Of a DNA stretch of 64,000 nucleotides, positions 7,941 through 18,299 are shown piece by piece. Both the position numbers and the translations under genes were made by a program. Under the pieces are notes generated by a model. It did not search any database, was not told where the DNA came from, and was given only the letters and a program-made list of their open reading frames with translations. The stretch is from Enterococcus crotali (lineage in GTDB: Bacteria > Bacillota > Bacilli > Lactobacillales > Enterococcaceae). Where the stretch lies: NCBI RefSeq assembly GCF_000633635.1, contig NZ_AYPQ01000003.1:215694-279693 (forward strand), written 5' to 3'. Position 1 is the stretch's first letter. The number at the start of each line of letters is the position of its first letter.

Positions 7941-8330
7941 CTATTCATCTTCTTTTCCACTTTTGATATTCTTGATAAAATTCTCAAATAATTCAGTTCC
8001 GATCCCCATTTTTTTGTAATTTTCAAGGATCGACTTTAACTCCATTAGCAGATAACCAACGTATAAAACATAAATCAGCCCCACACCTGCTCCACCTGGA
8101 ATCAATGGTGCTAAAGGAATAAAAAACATCAGCAAGACCATACTTGCTACTTTCCTCAAAATTCCATTGATTCCTACTTTACTTAAAAAGTTGATTTTTG
8201 GATTGATTTTTGCAGCTAAACTACCGCTTAAAAAATCAATGATCATTGCAATACAAATCAATGTCAAGACATAAATTGCTTTGTGATCTGCATCTACTAA
8301 AAAACGATCTAAATACTCAAACACCTTCAT
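7941..8330 (-). CDS. phage holin family protein
   Basis: About 129 residues of the phage holin family related to TcdE (Holin_4_1 type). It has three to four hydrophobic segments, with the family patterns IDFLSGSLAAKINP and GINGILRKVASM, and GVGLIYVLYVGYLLMELKSI towards the C-terminus. Holins form membrane lesions that release endolysin. The start at 8330 has AGGTGG upstream; an in-frame ATG at 8348 lacks one. No endolysin gene is adjacent, so this is a phage remnant or a captured secretion function. Confidence 0.8.
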   Translation of the reverse strand: MKVFEYLDRFLVDADHKAIYVLTLICIAMIIDFLSGSLAAKINPKINFLSKVGINGILRKVASMVLLMFFIPLAPLIPGGAGVGLIYVLYVGYLLMELKSILENYKKMGIGTELFENFIKNIKSGKEDE

Positions 8331-8502
8331 AATTACCACCTTTTTCATTATTTGCTTAAATCTATTCTTGCGTTTTGATTAGATCCGCTAGTTCGAACTA
8401 AATGTTTTTTCTATTCTTTTTGAACATTGTTTAACTAACGATCTAACAATAGTTTACCTGATTTATTTCTAGTTAGATTGGCACATTTCTCCCATAATAA
8501 TG

Positions 8503-8922
8503 TCATTTTTCTATCAATAGTTTCCCGTTCTCATAAGACTCCGCAAACCGAATCATCGCTTTATCTAACTCTCGATAAAACTTACTCTCACTCATGTGAT
8601 GTTTCATATAAATTGCAATATTTGTTGTAAAATTACGATCCATATACTTGTCGTATAATAGTTGTCTATCATACGTATCTAACTGATTCATCGTTTCTGT
8701 GATTTTGGCTAGTTCCAATTCAGCAAGATACTTACGCTCAACTACTTTATCCGCTTTACGGGAAAATTCTCCGTTAGTACTTTTCATTTCAAATGTATAA
8801 GCAGCAGTTACATTAGGTGAATGTTGTTCTCCAGCGATTCTTACTAAAGAACGGTACGTATTTAATAAATCATGGACCTTTTTTTTCGTTTTTTTTCGAT
8901 CAATTTCAGGAAATAATAGCAT
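8503..8922 (-). CDS. ArpU family phage transcriptional regulator
   Basis: 139 residues resembling ArpU, a late-gene regulator of enterococcal and related phages first described as a regulator of muramidase export. It has an N-terminal stretch of basic residues (DRKKTKKKVHDLL), a central helical region and a C-terminal sigma-70-region-4-like HTH (SESKFYRELDKAMIRFA). Start ATG 8922 follows AAAGGAGAGG. It lies 155 nt upstream of the holin gene on the same strand, a usual order (ArpU before late functions) although the late genes are missing. Confidence 0.75.
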   Translation of the reverse strand: MLLFPEIDRKKTKKKVHDLLNTYRSLVRIAGEQHSPNVTAAYTFEMKSTNGEFSRKADKVVERKYLAELELAKITETMNQLDTYDRQLLYDKYMDRNFTTNIAIYMKHHMSESKFYRELDKAMIRFAESYENGKLLIEK

Positions 8923-9253
8923 CCTTTATCCTCTCCTTTACTTAATGTCTGATGTTCAATAGTTAACGTTTGAAGCGTTCATATAGTGTCGTTGTTTTTA
9001 CCACTAAGCAATAGCTCAGCAAAATAATAGCTCTTGATTTTTTTTATAATATTTTTTATTTTCAATTCCTTTCTTTTTCTTATTTAGTGAATTAGCTAAT
9101 ATATAATAAAATCGTTGACTAAAATTAGCATTTACGCTATTATATAAGTATAGTTAAATAAGCTCTATTCTACTTCCGCCGCTTTCTCATTTTAGAGATT
9201 GACTGCTAGAATGCTTTGCCTAACTATTTACTGATAAATTAGCTTATAAGAAC

Positions 9254-9282
9254 ATTTTAATAGCTTAAAAGCTAATTGTCAA
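9254..9282 (-). promoter_or_regulatory. leftward phage-island promoter with operator in its spacer
   Basis: On the minus strand TTGACA (9277-9282), exactly 17 bp, then TAAAAT (9254-9259). The spacer is the palindrome TAGCTTTTAAGCTA, so repressor binding there would block RNA polymerase. It points to the ArpU/holin genes. Confidence 0.7.
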
Positions 9283-9304
9283 CTAAAAATAGCTTAAAAG
9301 CTAA
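9261..9304. promoter_or_regulatory. two identical operator palindromes for the CI-like repressor
   Basis: TAGCTTAAAAGCTAA occurs at 9261-9275 and 9290-9304, 29 bp apart (about three helical turns). Related half sites are at about 9240-9250 (TTAGCTTATAAG) and 9089-9097 (ATTAGCTAA). They lie between divergent genes directly upstream of the repressor, as in a phage immunity region. Confidence 0.65.
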
Positions 9305-9341
9305 CATTTTTTTCATTTAAGCTTATGAAAGGTTGAAAAAC

Positions 9342-9719
9342 ATGAGTTTAACTTACAGAATCAAAGAGCTTGCCGACAAGAAAAAAGTGACCTTTGCAGA
9401 AATCGAGCGAAATACTGGTATTTCTAATGGGCAAATTCGTCGCTGGGATACGTCTTCTCCAAAAATAGAAAATATCCAAAAAGTAGCGGATTATTTTGAT
9501 GTTTCCACTGATTACTTGCTTGGAAGATCAGAAGTACCTTCTATTTCTGCAACAGCTCAAGAAGAAAATCTTTCCTCACAAATTATGTTTCGGATGAATA
9601 CTGATGGCTTGTCTGAAAATGAAGTGGATGAATTGAAAGATGAAGTAGATCGTTTTCTTCGTTTCAGAAGATCTGAAATCGAACGTGAACGAGAATTAAA
9701 ACAAGACGACAAGGCGTGA
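9342..9719 (+). CDS. CI-like XRE family repressor
   Basis: About 125 residues. An N-terminal HTH_3 domain (residues about 1-65: RIKELADKKKVTFAEIERN, GISNGQIRRWD, NIQKVADYFDVSTDYLLGR) is followed by an acidic/basic helical tail. There is no peptidase domain. It probably binds the palindromes at 9261-9304 upstream of its own gene and represses the leftward promoter. ATG 9342 is 9 nt after GAAAGG. It is followed 7 nt later by an ImmA/IrrE-type protease gene, the classic pair of ICE and prophage immunity modules. Confidence 0.88.
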   Translation: MSLTYRIKELADKKKVTFAEIERNTGISNGQIRRWDTSSPKIENIQKVADYFDVSTDYLLGRSEVPSISATAQEENLSSQIMFRMNTDGLSENEVDELKDEVDRFLRFRRSEIERERELKQDDKA

Positions 9720-9726
9720 TTAATGG

Positions 9727-10404
9727 ATGACAGAGCAAATTGATGAATATCTTAGTTTTTCAGATAAAATAAACGATTATATCTCGGCCATGATGGTCGC
9801 AAATAACATCGGTTATGAAAATTATGACAGTTCCTATCTTTGGGATTTCGTAAAATCTAAGGGAGTTTCAATGCGCAGTTTTCCATTTGATGGCGTAGCA
9901 AGAGATCGTATTTCTGGTATGATCGTTAAAGACTCTTTAGAGACAACGATTGGCTATAATCAAAACATGAGTGAAAAAAGAAAAAACTTTACAATCAGTC
10001 ATGAAATCACTCACTATCTATTTCATATGACTGAAAATGATACGATTTTTACTGATACAGATCGTAGCCTTCAGTATTCTTATAATGAAGTGCTGCATGA
10101 ATTTCAAGCAAATATTGGTGCTTCTGCGATTCTTGTACCTGATGTTGTCTTCTTCCGTTTTTTAAAAGAAGGCTGGAATTTATGCCAACTGTCGAATCAT
10201 TTTGGTATATCAGAAAGCGCCCTTTATGTCCGTTTGATTCATACGATGCAGGCTAATTTTGGTGTTTCTTATATCGCAGCTAAAACGAATGCGGATGCTA
10301 TTCGTTATAAATTCAGCGGTAAAGGGCAGCATGCAGCTGTTGAATTAGGGACCAATTTAGAAACTCGACTGTTTAGGACCAATCGATTTATTGAGGCGTT
10401 GTGA
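9727..10404 (+). CDS. ImmA/IrrE family metallopeptidase
   Basis: 225 residues with the zinc motif HEITH (in ISHEITHYLFH, about residue 97) and a third ligand region HEFQANIGASAILVP (about residue 139). In ImmR/ImmA modules the protease cleaves the paired repressor after DNA damage or cell-cell signalling, switching on the element. Here the partner is the XRE protein just upstream. The window shows no integrase or excision genes, so the module may be a remnant that controls only the ArpU/holin segment. Confidence 0.85.
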   Translation: MTEQIDEYLSFSDKINDYISAMMVANNIGYENYDSSYLWDFVKSKGVSMRSFPFDGVARDRISGMIVKDSLETTIGYNQNMSEKRKNFTISHEITHYLFHMTENDTIFTDTDRSLQYSYNEVLHEFQANIGASAILVPDVVFFRFLKEGWNLCQLSNHFGISESALYVRLIHTMQANFGVSYIAAKTNADAIRYKFSGKGQHAAVELGTNLETRLFRTNRFIEAL

Positions 10405-10420
10405 TACAAGCGACAGAACC

Positions 10421-10474
10421 AATGAGAGTGAAACTAAAAATCAGTTATGCTGATTTTAGTTTCACTCTCATTTT
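10421..10474. terminator. bidirectional terminator after the ImmA-like gene
   Basis: AATGAGAGTGAAACTAAAA is repeated in inverted form across a short loop, with T residues on the right. The AAAAATCAG core recurs in several terminators of this window. Confidence 0.7.
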
Positions 10475-10912
10475 GTATAGAGCAAAAAAAACCACCACGA
10501 CCGTCGTCTGTGGTGGAAATGAAGGTTGTTATTTACTCTTTGGTAGGAGTAAGTATGAAAAACCAATTCGGGATAATTGGCATGAAGACATGTTAACATC
10601 TTCACTTAAAATAAAAATGAATAGCTATTTTGTATTCCATAAAAAAACTATGAGGAATTACTCATAGAGTAGTATTTACGTTTCCCTTTAGTTTATATTC
10701 TTTCAAACCATATTAGTTCCAACATTTATATGCCTGTGCTACACTTTTATTAGTACCAACGAAATGTTACTGATGTATTATTTAGCTGTACAAATCACTC
10801 TCTAGAAAACTAGATAACTGTCTATGAAACAAAAATTGTTTCAATCTCACTTCCCTAATTTTCTATGTGATCGACCGATTTGTTCCGCTTTAAAATTTAG
10901 GAGGAATGTATT
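10475..10912. other. intergenic region without a convincing gene
   Basis: It contains a CCACCAC/GTGGTGG hairpin (about 10490-10516) and, on the minus strand, an ATGAG/CTCAT hairpin with a T tract near 10640-10670 that may be a terminator. Reading frames here are short and cross these hairpins. The baeRF-like gene's AGGAGG lies at about 10900. Confidence 0.5.
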
Positions 10913-12043
10913 ATGTTAGATCAAGAAAAAGACAATTTATCTGTTCTATTCTCTGACGAAGTTCAAGGTCCCTTTGTAACATTTATTCTAAATACTCATG
11001 TCGCTCACCAAGATGTCGAAAAGGATTCTTTAGCCTTAAAAAATTTTGCTAAAGCTGCCAAAATCCGCTTTGAAAAAAAATATACTGAACACTCTTGGAT
11101 ACCTATTCAAGAAAAGATCGATGCCTTACTTGCTGATGCGTCATTTTGGCGAAATGCAACGAAGAGTGTATCAATTATTATAAGTGAGAAAGACATTTTC
11201 ATTCACCGTTTAAATGTCCCTGTTGACAATCAATACTACGTTGACGATCGACCTTATCTCCTTGGTATCATCAAAAATAATCAATTTAACTATCGTTATT
11301 ATCTAATGGCTTTAAATCGTGATTCTATGCAGCTGTTTTTAGTTGAAAATAATCAAGTCAAAAAAGTCGATTTACCTGACGATGCGCCAACTGACCTTGT
11401 CAAGGCGTTAGGCGATGAGCTCACTGGCGGTAGTATGAACTACTCGATTCAAGGCGGCACAGGTTATAACGGTTCTTCAAAAGAAGGCGTCGCTTATCAT
11501 GGTGTTAATACAAAAGATGAAGAAGTAAAAATCGACTGGACAAACTATTATCAAGCAATCGATAACTTTTTAAAAGACACCTTTGTAAACCCTGATAACT
11601 TACCTATTCGCTTATATGCGTTACAAGAAAATCAAACATTGTTTAAAAAAATCGCAAAAAACCCTTATCTTGTAACTGATGCTTCAATATCACTTTCACC
11701 TGCACAAGTTTCATTCCAAGAGATTGAAAAGGGTGCACATAAAATCAATGAAGAATTAGAAGCAATTGAAACCGCAACGTACAATTCGTTGCTAGATAAA
11801 AAATTTGTCGATCAGCTTGTTGACATTTTACCAGCATCTAACGAAGGGAAAATATCTCACTTCTTTATCTCTACTGCAAATTTAGTGAATGAAACCACTG
11901 AAATGTCAACAGAAGAATTTGACCGGCGGAAGGTTTTGAATAAAGTCACAGATAATGTTTTAAAAACCGGCGGAACAGTCTTCGTATTAGACCAAAAAGC
12001 TTCACCTGATGAAAAGACATTGTTAGCTATTCTACGGTATTAA
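10913..12043 (+). CDS. baeRF-family (release-factor-like) protein of unknown function
   Basis: 376 residues, soluble, no signal peptide. The C-terminal half (FISTANLVNETTEMSTEEF, then VLKTGGTVFVLD near the end) matches the eRF1-domain-3-like fold of bacterial archaeo-eukaryotic release factor proteins. A Gly/Ser-rich loop (QGGTGYNGSSKEG, about residues 180-195) precedes it. Related proteins are thought to act on stalled ribosomes or in stress, but no role is established for this one. It starts at ATG 10913 after AGGAGG and ends before a strong terminator, so it is a single-gene unit. Confidence 0.65.
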   Translation: MLDQEKDNLSVLFSDEVQGPFVTFILNTHVAHQDVEKDSLALKNFAKAAKIRFEKKYTEHSWIPIQEKIDALLADASFWRNATKSVSIIISEKDIFIHRLNVPVDNQYYVDDRPYLLGIIKNNQFNYRYYLMALNRDSMQLFLVENNQVKKVDLPDDAPTDLVKALGDELTGGSMNYSIQGGTGYNGSSKEGVAYHGVNTKDEEVKIDWTNYYQAIDNFLKDTFVNPDNLPIRLYALQENQTLFKKIAKNPYLVTDASISLSPAQVSFQEIEKGAHKINEELEAIETATYNSLLDKKFVDQLVDILPASNEGKISHFFISTANLVNETTEMSTEEFDRRKVLNKVTDNVLKTGGTVFVLDQKASPDEKTLLAILRY

Positions 12044-12066
12044 GTATCTTTTCATAGTAAAATGGA

Positions 12067-12103
12067 CAAGAGCCGCTCAACAGATACGTTGAGCGGCTCT
12101 TTA
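12067..12103 (+). terminator. strong terminator after baeRF-like gene
   Basis: A perfect 13-bp GC-rich stem (AAGAGCCGCTCAA with its complement, 12067-12079 and 12088-12100) and a short T run. Confidence 0.8.
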
Positions 12104-12396
12104 ATTAAGTGTATTAAATATTTTTTTAGCTATAAACCATGTAAAAACTATCTATTAGTAAGGATAACCTTATTCTCATCTAAACAATCTGAACCCTTCC
12201 TACTTTCAAATCTATGCAGCTCCAAGGCTGCGCCTTCGGAATAGATTTCTACGACATAACTCTATCATTACTTTCATATCTAATGCTTAATACTCCTATA
12301 CTATAACAGAAATAAGTTTTTTTTGACAATTAATCTTTATTTCTTAACAAATTTTTATTTAAAGGAGAGATATCACTAGTCAAACGCGGTTAAATA

Positions 12397-12405
12397 TGCT
12401 ATATT
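12397..12405 (+). promoter_or_regulatory. extended -10 promoter of the cold-shock gene
   Basis: TGCTATATT at 12397-12405 gives an extended -10. The start near 12412 leaves a 5' untranslated region of about 110 nt, typical of cold-shock mRNAs whose leader structure changes with temperature. The region 12104-12395 holds one short hairpin (about 12220-12240) and no gene. Confidence 0.5.
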
Positions 12406-12521
12406 AAGAGTGTAGTTTTTGTTCGGTAATATATGTGTAGCTGTTTCAAATAAACATCTTCCACATTTTCACCTTTCAAGTAATTGCAAAATATGTGTAT
12501 ATCACAAGGAGGATTTTTATT

Positions 12522-12722
12522 ATGGAAACAGGTACAGTAAAATGGTTTAACTCAGACAAAGGTTTTGGATTTATCACTGCAGAAAACGGTAACGATGTAT
12601 TCGTACATTTCTCAGCTATCCAAGGCGACGGATTCAAAACTTTAGAAGAAGGTCAAGCAGTGACTTTCGACGTTGAAGAAGGCCAACGTGGTCCTCAAGC
12701 TACTAACGTTAACAAAGCATAA
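12522..12722 (+). CDS. csp: cold-shock protein (CspA family)
   Basis: 66 residues, a single OB fold with RNP1 (KGFGFI, about residue 15) and RNP2 (VFVHFSAI, about residue 27), preceded by the family start [10 protein letters not shown]. It binds single-stranded RNA and DNA and melts mRNA structure. The start at 12522 follows AGGAGG; an in-frame ATG at 12495 is before that site and was rejected. The long leader suggests post-transcriptional control. A hairpin terminator follows the stop. Confidence 0.96.
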   Translation: METGTVKWFNSDKGFGFITAENGNDVFVHFSAIQGDGFKTLEEGQAVTFDVEEGQRGPQATNVNKA

Positions 12723-12746
12723 TCAACTTAACATTAGTAAATTCAA

Positions 12747-12777
12747 AACCTGACGATTCTTTCGTCAGGTTTTTTTA
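12747..12777 (+). terminator. terminator of the cold-shock gene
   Basis: AACCTGACG pairs with CGTCAGGTT across a 7-nt loop and is followed by a T run. Confidence 0.85.
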
Positions 12778-12789
12778 TGCAAAAAAACA

Positions 12790-12885
12790 AGCCCCGGACA
12801 AAACTAAAAATCAGTTTTGTCCGAAACTCTAAATCCGAATAAACGGTTGGATCAGATGTACCCCCTTCTGACCCAACCTCGTTTT
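12790..12885. repeat. intergenic repeat, copy A (also terminator of icd)
   Basis: GGACAAAACT/AGTTTTGTCC (12796-12822) is followed by AAATCCGAATAAACGG and a GGTTGG...CCAACC hairpin. The same order occurs at 56181-56356 and, inverted, at about 28921-29012. On the minus strand the first hairpin ends in a T tract, so it can terminate icd. Confidence 0.65.
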
Positions 12886-14162
12886 TAACTATTTTCAATA
12901 AGTCGAACTAACTCTTCTCCAAATCCCGAGCAACTTAATACTGTTGCGCCTTCCATTTGCTCTGCAAAATCCTTCGTAACAGTTTTATTGATTAAAGCTT
13001 CTTCTATACTTTTCGTGATTAACTGACTAGCCTCAGTCCAACCTAAATAATCAAACATCAATACGCCAGAAAGCAACAATGATGACGGATTCAACTGATT
13101 TAACCCTGCAAATTCAGGTGCGGTTCCGTGCGTTGCCTCAAAAATTCCATGCCCTGTTTCCAAATTTAAATTCGCTCCTGGAGCAATTCCGATCCCACCA
13201 ACTTGAGCAGCTAATGCATCTGAAATATAATCTCCATTTAAATTCAAGGTGGCAATCACATCATACTTTTCAGGATGTAGTAAAATTTCTTGTAAAAAAA
13301 TATCAGCAATTCGATCTTTAATGATTACTTTTCCAGCTGCCTCAGCTTTGGCTAATTGCTGGTCTGCCGCTTCCTTGCCATCCTTATTTTTAATTGCTAA
13401 GTACATTTCCCACGTGAATACACTGTCTGCAAATTCATTTACAGCCAACGCATAGCCCCAGTTTTTAAAACCGCCTTCTGTAAATTTCATGATGTTCCCT
13501 TTATGAACAAGCGTGACCGATTTTCGATTATTTTTCAAAGCATGTTCAATTGCCCCTCGAATTAAGCGTTCTGTTCCTTCTTTTGATACAGGCTTTATTC
13601 CGATTGCAGATGTTTCCGGAAAGCGAATCTTATTGACTCCAAATTCTGTTCTTAAATAAGAAATCAGTTTCTCCGCTTCTGGACTTTTTGCAGGAAATTC
13701 AATTCCAGCATAAATATCTTCCGTATTTTCTCTAAAAATCATCATATCTGTTTTTTCTGGGTGTTTTAATGGAGAAGGCACTCCTTCAAAATAACGGACC
13801 GGTCGATAACAGATATATAAATCTAATTCTTGTCGCAACGCTACATTCAATGAACGAATTCCTCCACCAATTGGCGTTGTTAATGGACCTTTGATCGCTA
13901 TCAGGTGGCTTTTGATCGTTTCTAATGTTTCATCTGGCAACCAGCTACCAGTTTTATTAAATGCCTTTTCTCCAGCTAACACTTCTTGCCAAATTACTTT
14001 CCGAGATCCTTTATAGGCCTTATTTACAGCTACATCGAACACATTCTTAGCAGCTTGCCAAATTTCAGGCCCAATTCCATCTCCTTCAATAAAAGGAATA
14101 ATCGGAAAATCAGGAACGACTAATGCCCCATTTTCCAACACAACTTTCTTTCCACTTGTCAT
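12885..14162 (-). CDS. icd: isocitrate dehydrogenase (NADP type)
   Basis: 425 residues, the full length of bacterial NADP-dependent Icd. It oxidatively decarboxylates isocitrate to 2-oxoglutarate. Visible family motifs include [12 protein letters not shown] near the start, [18 protein letters not shown] (substrate arginines, about residues 100-117), [20 protein letters not shown] (about 220-240), and [12 protein letters not shown]-like and [12 protein letters not shown] regions towards the C-terminus. Its ATG overlaps the citZ stop (ATGA), so translation is coupled. With citZ and acnA it forms the route from oxaloacetate and acetyl-CoA to 2-oxoglutarate and glutamate. Confidence 0.95.
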   Translation of the reverse strand: MTSGKKVVLENGALVVPDFPIIPFIEGDGIGPEIWQAAKNVFDVAVNKAYKGSRKVIWQEVLAGEKAFNKTGSWLPDETLETIKSHLIAIKGPLTTPIGGGIRSLNVALRQELDLYICYRPVRYFEGVPSPLKHPEKTDMMIFRENTEDIYAGIEFPAKSPEAEKLISYLRTEFGVNKIRFPETSAIGIKPVSKEGTERLIRGAIEHALKNNRKSVTLVHKGNIMKFTEGGFKNWGYALAVNEFADSVFTWEMYLAIKNKDGKEAADQQLAKAEAAGKVIIKDRIADIFLQEILLHPEKYDVIATLNLNGDYISDALAAQVGGIGIAPGANLNLETGHGIFEATHGTAPEFAGLNQLNPSSLLLSGVLMFDYLGWTEASQLITKSIEEALINKTVTKDFAEQMEGATVLSCSGFGEELVRLIENS

Positions 14163-15304
14163 GCTTCCATGCCTCCCGAATGTAATCTCGTGTTCAAGTC
14201 ACTATACTTCAACTGTTTAGGACCAATATAGTGCGAGCGAGGTCGAATTAAGCAATCTTCTTTCTTCTGTTCATCAATATGGCCTAACCAACCAGAAACT
14301 CGACTCATTGCAAAAATCAACGTAAATAAATCACTATCAATATCTAAACAATGATACACCGTTGCAGAATAAAAATCGACGTTTGGAATCAAGCCTTTGG
14401 TCTCTTTTAAATAGTGCTCTACTTGGCAAGATAAAAAGTACCACTGTTCTTTTTTAGCAATCGCTGTTAACTCTTTAGCCAGTTTTTTCAAATGTTTTTT
14501 CCTTGGATCTTCGGTTTTATAAACACGATGCCCAAAGCCCATAACTTTTTCTTTACGATCTAATTTTTGATTTAGATAGTCTTCTACATTTAAATTTTTA
14601 GAATCAATTTCTTTTAACATATCAAATACTTTCTCATTAGCGCCCCCGTGAAGTGGGCCTTTTAAAGAACCAATTGCAGCCGTAATGCAAGAATAAACAT
14701 CTGACAATGTAGATGCACAGACTCTAGCTGTAAACGTACTGGCGTTTAAATCATGATCTGCGTGTAGCACTAGCGCTTGATTCATAGCTTCAACTTGCAC
14801 AGGATCTGCTTGCACTCCTGTTAGCATATACAGAAAGTTTGCTGCCAACGATAAATCACTTCGCGGAGAAATAGGATCAAGACCTTTTCTCAAACGGGCA
14901 TATGCAGCAATAATCGTGGGCATTTTTGCTTGTATCGAAATACTTTGCTGATACGCCGAAATTTCATCTGTTGCTTCAGCATTTGGATCAAATACGCCTA
15001 ATAATGAAATCGTTGAACGCAACACACTCATTGGATGAAGATTTTGGCGTGTTTGGATTTTTAAACACGTAATGATCGTATCAGATATCGGCATTTGTAA
15101 AGATAGTTCTTGTTTGAATTTTGTCAACTCTTCTTTTGACGGTATTTTTAAATACCATAATAGATAAATCACTTCTTCAAATTGAACATTCTCAGCAACT
15201 AAATCATCAATATTAAAACCTGCAAAAAGCAGTTGATTTTCTACGATCGAACTAATTTTTGTTTCAGAGACAACGACTCCGTCTAACCCTCTGTGAATCT
15301 CCAT
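14159..15304 (-). CDS. citZ: citrate synthase
   Basis: 381 residues from ATG 15304, which has GGAGGG 8 nt upstream. A longer frame to 15397 would translate the conserved RNA leader and was rejected. Catalytic and binding motifs are present: [12 protein letters not shown] (catalytic His, about residue 185), [10 protein letters not shown] (about 220) and the MGFGHRVYK loop (about 260). It condenses acetyl-CoA and oxaloacetate to citrate, the reverse in carbon flow of the citrate lyase encoded next door. It overlaps icd by 4 nt and carries leader RNA element copy 3 directly before its ribosome binding site. Confidence 0.95.
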   Translation of the reverse strand: MEIHRGLDGVVVSETKISSIVENQLLFAGFNIDDLVAENVQFEEVIYLLWYLKIPSKEELTKFKQELSLQMPISDTIITCLKIQTRQNLHPMSVLRSTISLLGVFDPNAEATDEISAYQQSISIQAKMPTIIAAYARLRKGLDPISPRSDLSLAANFLYMLTGVQADPVQVEAMNQALVLHADHDLNASTFTARVCASTLSDVYSCITAAIGSLKGPLHGGANEKVFDMLKEIDSKNLNVEDYLNQKLDRKEKVMGFGHRVYKTEDPRKKHLKKLAKELTAIAKKEQWYFLSCQVEHYLKETKGLIPNVDFYSATVYHCLDIDSDLFTLIFAMSRVSGWLGHIDEQKKEDCLIRPRSHYIGPKQLKYSDLNTRLHSGGMEA

Positions 15305-15321
15305 CCAATCCCTCCTTATTT

Positions 15322-15440
15322 TAAAAGCGTAGTAGGCTCGTTTAACTCCGACTAGAAAATAGGAACCGATGACTGAGGTGCTCTTTGCCTCATTCATCAG
15401 TTATCTTTTTTCCGAGAGACTAGCCATGCAGCTAGATAAC
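15322..15440 (-). promoter_or_regulatory. leader RNA element, copy 3 (before citZ-icd)
   Basis: In RNA sense it has GGCTAG, TCTCGGAAAA, a hairpin with loop CAAAGAGC and GAGCCTAC, then ACGCTTTT (15323-15330) ending 6 nt before GGAGG. The loop can pair with GCTTTT with one G-U pair. The closing stem is shorter here (GGCT/AGCC). It lies within the acnA-citZ gap, so citZ can be controlled separately from acnA. Confidence 0.65.
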
Positions 15441-15471
15441 ATACAGCGTAACCGTCAATTTTACTTTGCCT

Positions 15472-15499
15472 AAAAAATTGGAATTGATCTTTTCCAATG
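15472..15499 (-). terminator. terminator or attenuator after acnA
   Basis: On the minus strand ATTGGAA pairs with TTCCAAT and is followed by a T run (plus-strand A run 15472-15476). It partly separates acnA from citZ-icd. Confidence 0.65.
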
Positions 15500-15573
15500 A
15501 ATCAGCCTATCTAGCTAAAGAGAAGTAAAATAACAACCTTCATGTCATTTTATCTTATATTTTTTATCTAGAA

Positions 15574-18288
15574 TTACCCTTGAAGTTTCTTACGAATCAC
15601 CATTGGCAAAATGCCACCATGCTGATAATAGGTGATATCAACAGCCGAATCAAAACGAAGGATGGTTTCAAATTGAATGATTTCTCCATTCGTTTTCGTT
15701 GCAGTAACAACTACCGTATCTAAAATCCCTTTGGTCTCATCAATAGCAATGTCAAATAACTCGGTTCCTGTTAGTCCTAAGCTATCCGCATCTTCACCTG
15801 GCTTGAACTGTAATGGTAAAACACCCATCATAACTAAGTTAGAGCGGTGGATTCGCTCATAACTTTTCGCAATAACTGCCTCAACGCCTAATAGTTGAAC
15901 ACCTTTAGCTGCCCAGTCTCTTGATGAGCCCATCCCGTAGTCATCACCTGCTAAAATCACGAGCTTCGTATCTTGTTTTTGATACTTCATTGCTGCGTCA
16001 TAAATAGCCATCTTTTCTTGCGTTGGTGCAAAAATAGTATAGCCACCTTCTACATCTGGTACTAGCTGATTGCGAATGCGAATATTAGCTAATGTTCCTC
16101 TCATCATCACTTCATGGTGACCACGTCTGGCACCATAAGAGTTAAATTCACGAACTGGTACCCCTCGATCTATCAAATACTCACCTGCTGGACTATTTTT
16201 TTGAATGTTTCCAGCAGGAGAAATGTGATCGGTTGTTACAGAATCACCAAACTTAGCTAAGACAGCTAATTGTTTTAATGGTTTTCTAGGTTCTCTTTCT
16301 TTAGTCATTCCTTCAAAATAAGGTGGATTCGCAATGTAAGTAGATGCTTCTTCCCAACCGTATAGCGGCTTATCATCAGTTTCGATACGATTCCATTCTT
16401 CATTGTCACTAAAGACTCGTGCATATTCTTGTTTATATAGTTCAGGTGTCACACATTCATCGATCAGTGTTTGAATTTCATCACGAGTTGGCCATAAATC
16501 GTTGAAGTAAACCGGGATATCATTTTCACCAAAACCAATTGGTTCATGGAGTACATCAAGGTTTACTGTTCCAGCTAATGCGTATAAAACAACAAGTGGT
16601 GGTGAAGCTAAATAATTTGCTTTAACTAATGGATGAATACGTCCCTCAAAGTTCCGATTTCCACTTAAAACGCCTGACATTAGAAGATCATTTTCTTTTA
16701 TGACTTCTTCCACTTCTGGCTTCAACGAACCTGAATTACCAATACACGTTGTACAACCATACCCTACCAAATGAAAACCTAGTTCTTCTAAGTAAGGCAA
16801 TAATCCAGCTTTTTCTAAATAAGCTGTTACGACTTTTGAACCTGGTGCTAAAGAAGTTTTTACATAATTTGGTACTTTTAACCCAAGCTGAGCAGCTTTT
16901 TTAGCTACTAATCCTGCACTTAACATCACAAATGGATTTGATGTGTTTGTACACGAGGTGATTGCTGCAATCGCTACTGCTCCTGGTTTTAATTCATGAT
17001 GCACGCCCTCTAAATCTAACGCAACACTTTGCTCCTGTTGTTTTTTAGATAATCCATATCCTTGCAAACCTTCTGGCGCATTTATTGCTTGTTCAAATGC
17101 TTCTTTCATTTCTGATAAAGGAACGAGATCTTGTGGTCTTTTTGGTCCGGCAAGGTTGGCCTCAATTTCACTTAAATCAATTTCAATGACCTTAGTATAA
17201 TTCGGCTCTAAATCATTTAAAGGCTCATAAAATAATTGATTTTCCTTCAAATAACGTTCGGTAACTGATACCGCTTCTGCTTCCCTCCCTGTTAGTCGCA
17301 AATAACGAATCGTTTCCTCATCGACAGGAAAAAAACCACACGTTGCGCCATATTCAGGTGCCATATTAGCTACAGTTGCCCGATCAGCCAAACTTAAACT
17401 AACTAAGCCTGCCCCAAAGAATTCAACAAATTTCCCAACCACTTTTTGTTCTCTTAATACTTGAGTTACTTTTAAAGCCAAATCGGTCGCCGTTGCGCCT
17501 TGAGATAACTCATTGACAAAGCGAACACCAACAACTTCGGGAATTGGAAAATAAGAGGGTTCACCAAGCATACTCGCCTCGGCCTCAATTCCGCCAACAC
17601 CCCAACCTAATACCCCTAATCCATTGACCATCGTTGTATGTGAATCTGTTCCAACTAAGGTATCAGGATAGAGTAAAATCGTACCATCCTCTAGTTTTTT
17701 CTGTGTCACAACAGAAGCTAAATATTCAATATTGACTTGATGAACAATGCCTGTTGCAGGTGGTACGACCCGATAATTATCAAAAACTTTTTGAGCCCAA
17801 CTTAAAAAACGATAACGCTCTTGATTGCGTTGAAACTCCATTTTCATATTTAACTGTAACGCTTGTTTGACCCCAGCTACATCCACTTGAACAGAATGAT
17901 CCACAACCAAATCAACAGGAACTTCGGGATTTATAGTCGTAGGATCGCCACCAAAATCAGCGATTGTTTTTCGTAAAGATGCTAAATCAACGACCGCTGG
18001 CACACCTGTAAAATCCTGAAGAATTACTCGAGCTGGTTTAAATGGGACTTCGCCTTTATTTGGATGAGACGCTGACCATTGGGCTAAATTTTCAATATGC
18101 TCTTGCGTGATACCGATACCATTTTCCTGACGCAATAAAGATTCCAACAATACCCGAATACTAAACGGTAACTTTGAAACAAACTGATCTTGTTCCGTTT
18201 CTAATGAAGCTAATGAATAATATTGATACTTCTGATCCTTCATTTCAAAAACTTTTTCTGAAGATTGCTTACTCGTAATCAAAAACAT
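15574..18288 (-). CDS. acnA: aconitate hydratase A
   Basis: About 904 residues, the full length of AcnA/IRP1-type aconitase, isomerising citrate and isocitrate with a 4Fe-4S cluster. Cluster ligands appear in [10 protein letters not shown] (about residue 440) and [10 protein letters not shown] (two Cys, about 505-510). [20 protein letters not shown] (about residue 215) and the swivel-domain [16 protein letters not shown] (about 785) are also seen. The ATG at 18288 touches GGAGGG; a TTG two codons on (18282) is better spaced and may be the real start. It is followed by citZ-icd on the same strand. Two tandem leader RNA elements lie between promoter and start. Confidence 0.95.
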   Translation of the reverse strand: MFLITSKQSSEKVFEMKDQKYQYYSLASLETEQDQFVSKLPFSIRVLLESLLRQENGIGITQEHIENLAQWSASHPNKGEVPFKPARVILQDFTGVPAVVDLASLRKTIADFGGDPTTINPEVPVDLVVDHSVQVDVAGVKQALQLNMKMEFQRNQERYRFLSWAQKVFDNYRVVPPATGIVHQVNIEYLASVVTQKKLEDGTILLYPDTLVGTDSHTTMVNGLGVLGWGVGGIEAEASMLGEPSYFPIPEVVGVRFVNELSQGATATDLALKVTQVLREQKVVGKFVEFFGAGLVSLSLADRATVANMAPEYGATCGFFPVDEETIRYLRLTGREAEAVSVTERYLKENQLFYEPLNDLEPNYTKVIEIDLSEIEANLAGPKRPQDLVPLSEMKEAFEQAINAPEGLQGYGLSKKQQEQSVALDLEGVHHELKPGAVAIAAITSCTNTSNPFVMLSAGLVAKKAAQLGLKVPNYVKTSLAPGSKVVTAYLEKAGLLPYLEELGFHLVGYGCTTCIGNSGSLKPEVEEVIKENDLLMSGVLSGNRNFEGRIHPLVKANYLASPPLVVLYALAGTVNLDVLHEPIGFGENDIPVYFNDLWPTRDEIQTLIDECVTPELYKQEYARVFSDNEEWNRIETDDKPLYGWEEASTYIANPPYFEGMTKEREPRKPLKQLAVLAKFGDSVTTDHISPAGNIQKNSPAGEYLIDRGVPVREFNSYGARRGHHEVMMRGTLANIRIRNQLVPDVEGGYTIFAPTQEKMAIYDAAMKYQKQDTKLVILAGDDYGMGSSRDWAAKGVQLLGVEAVIAKSYERIHRSNLVMMGVLPLQFKPGEDADSLGLTGTELFDIAIDETKGILDTVVVTATKTNGEIIQFETILRFDSAVDITYYQHGGILPMVIRKKLQG

Positions 18289-18299
18289 CCCTCCTAATT

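Noticed and set aside
10401-10667. 88-codon frame after the ImmA-like gene
   Set aside because: It reads straight through a terminator hairpin and a second hairpin; no ribosome site.
15304-15397. 31-residue N-terminal extension of citrate synthase
   Set aside because: It would translate leader RNA element copy 3; the good ribosome site precedes the internal ATG at 15304.
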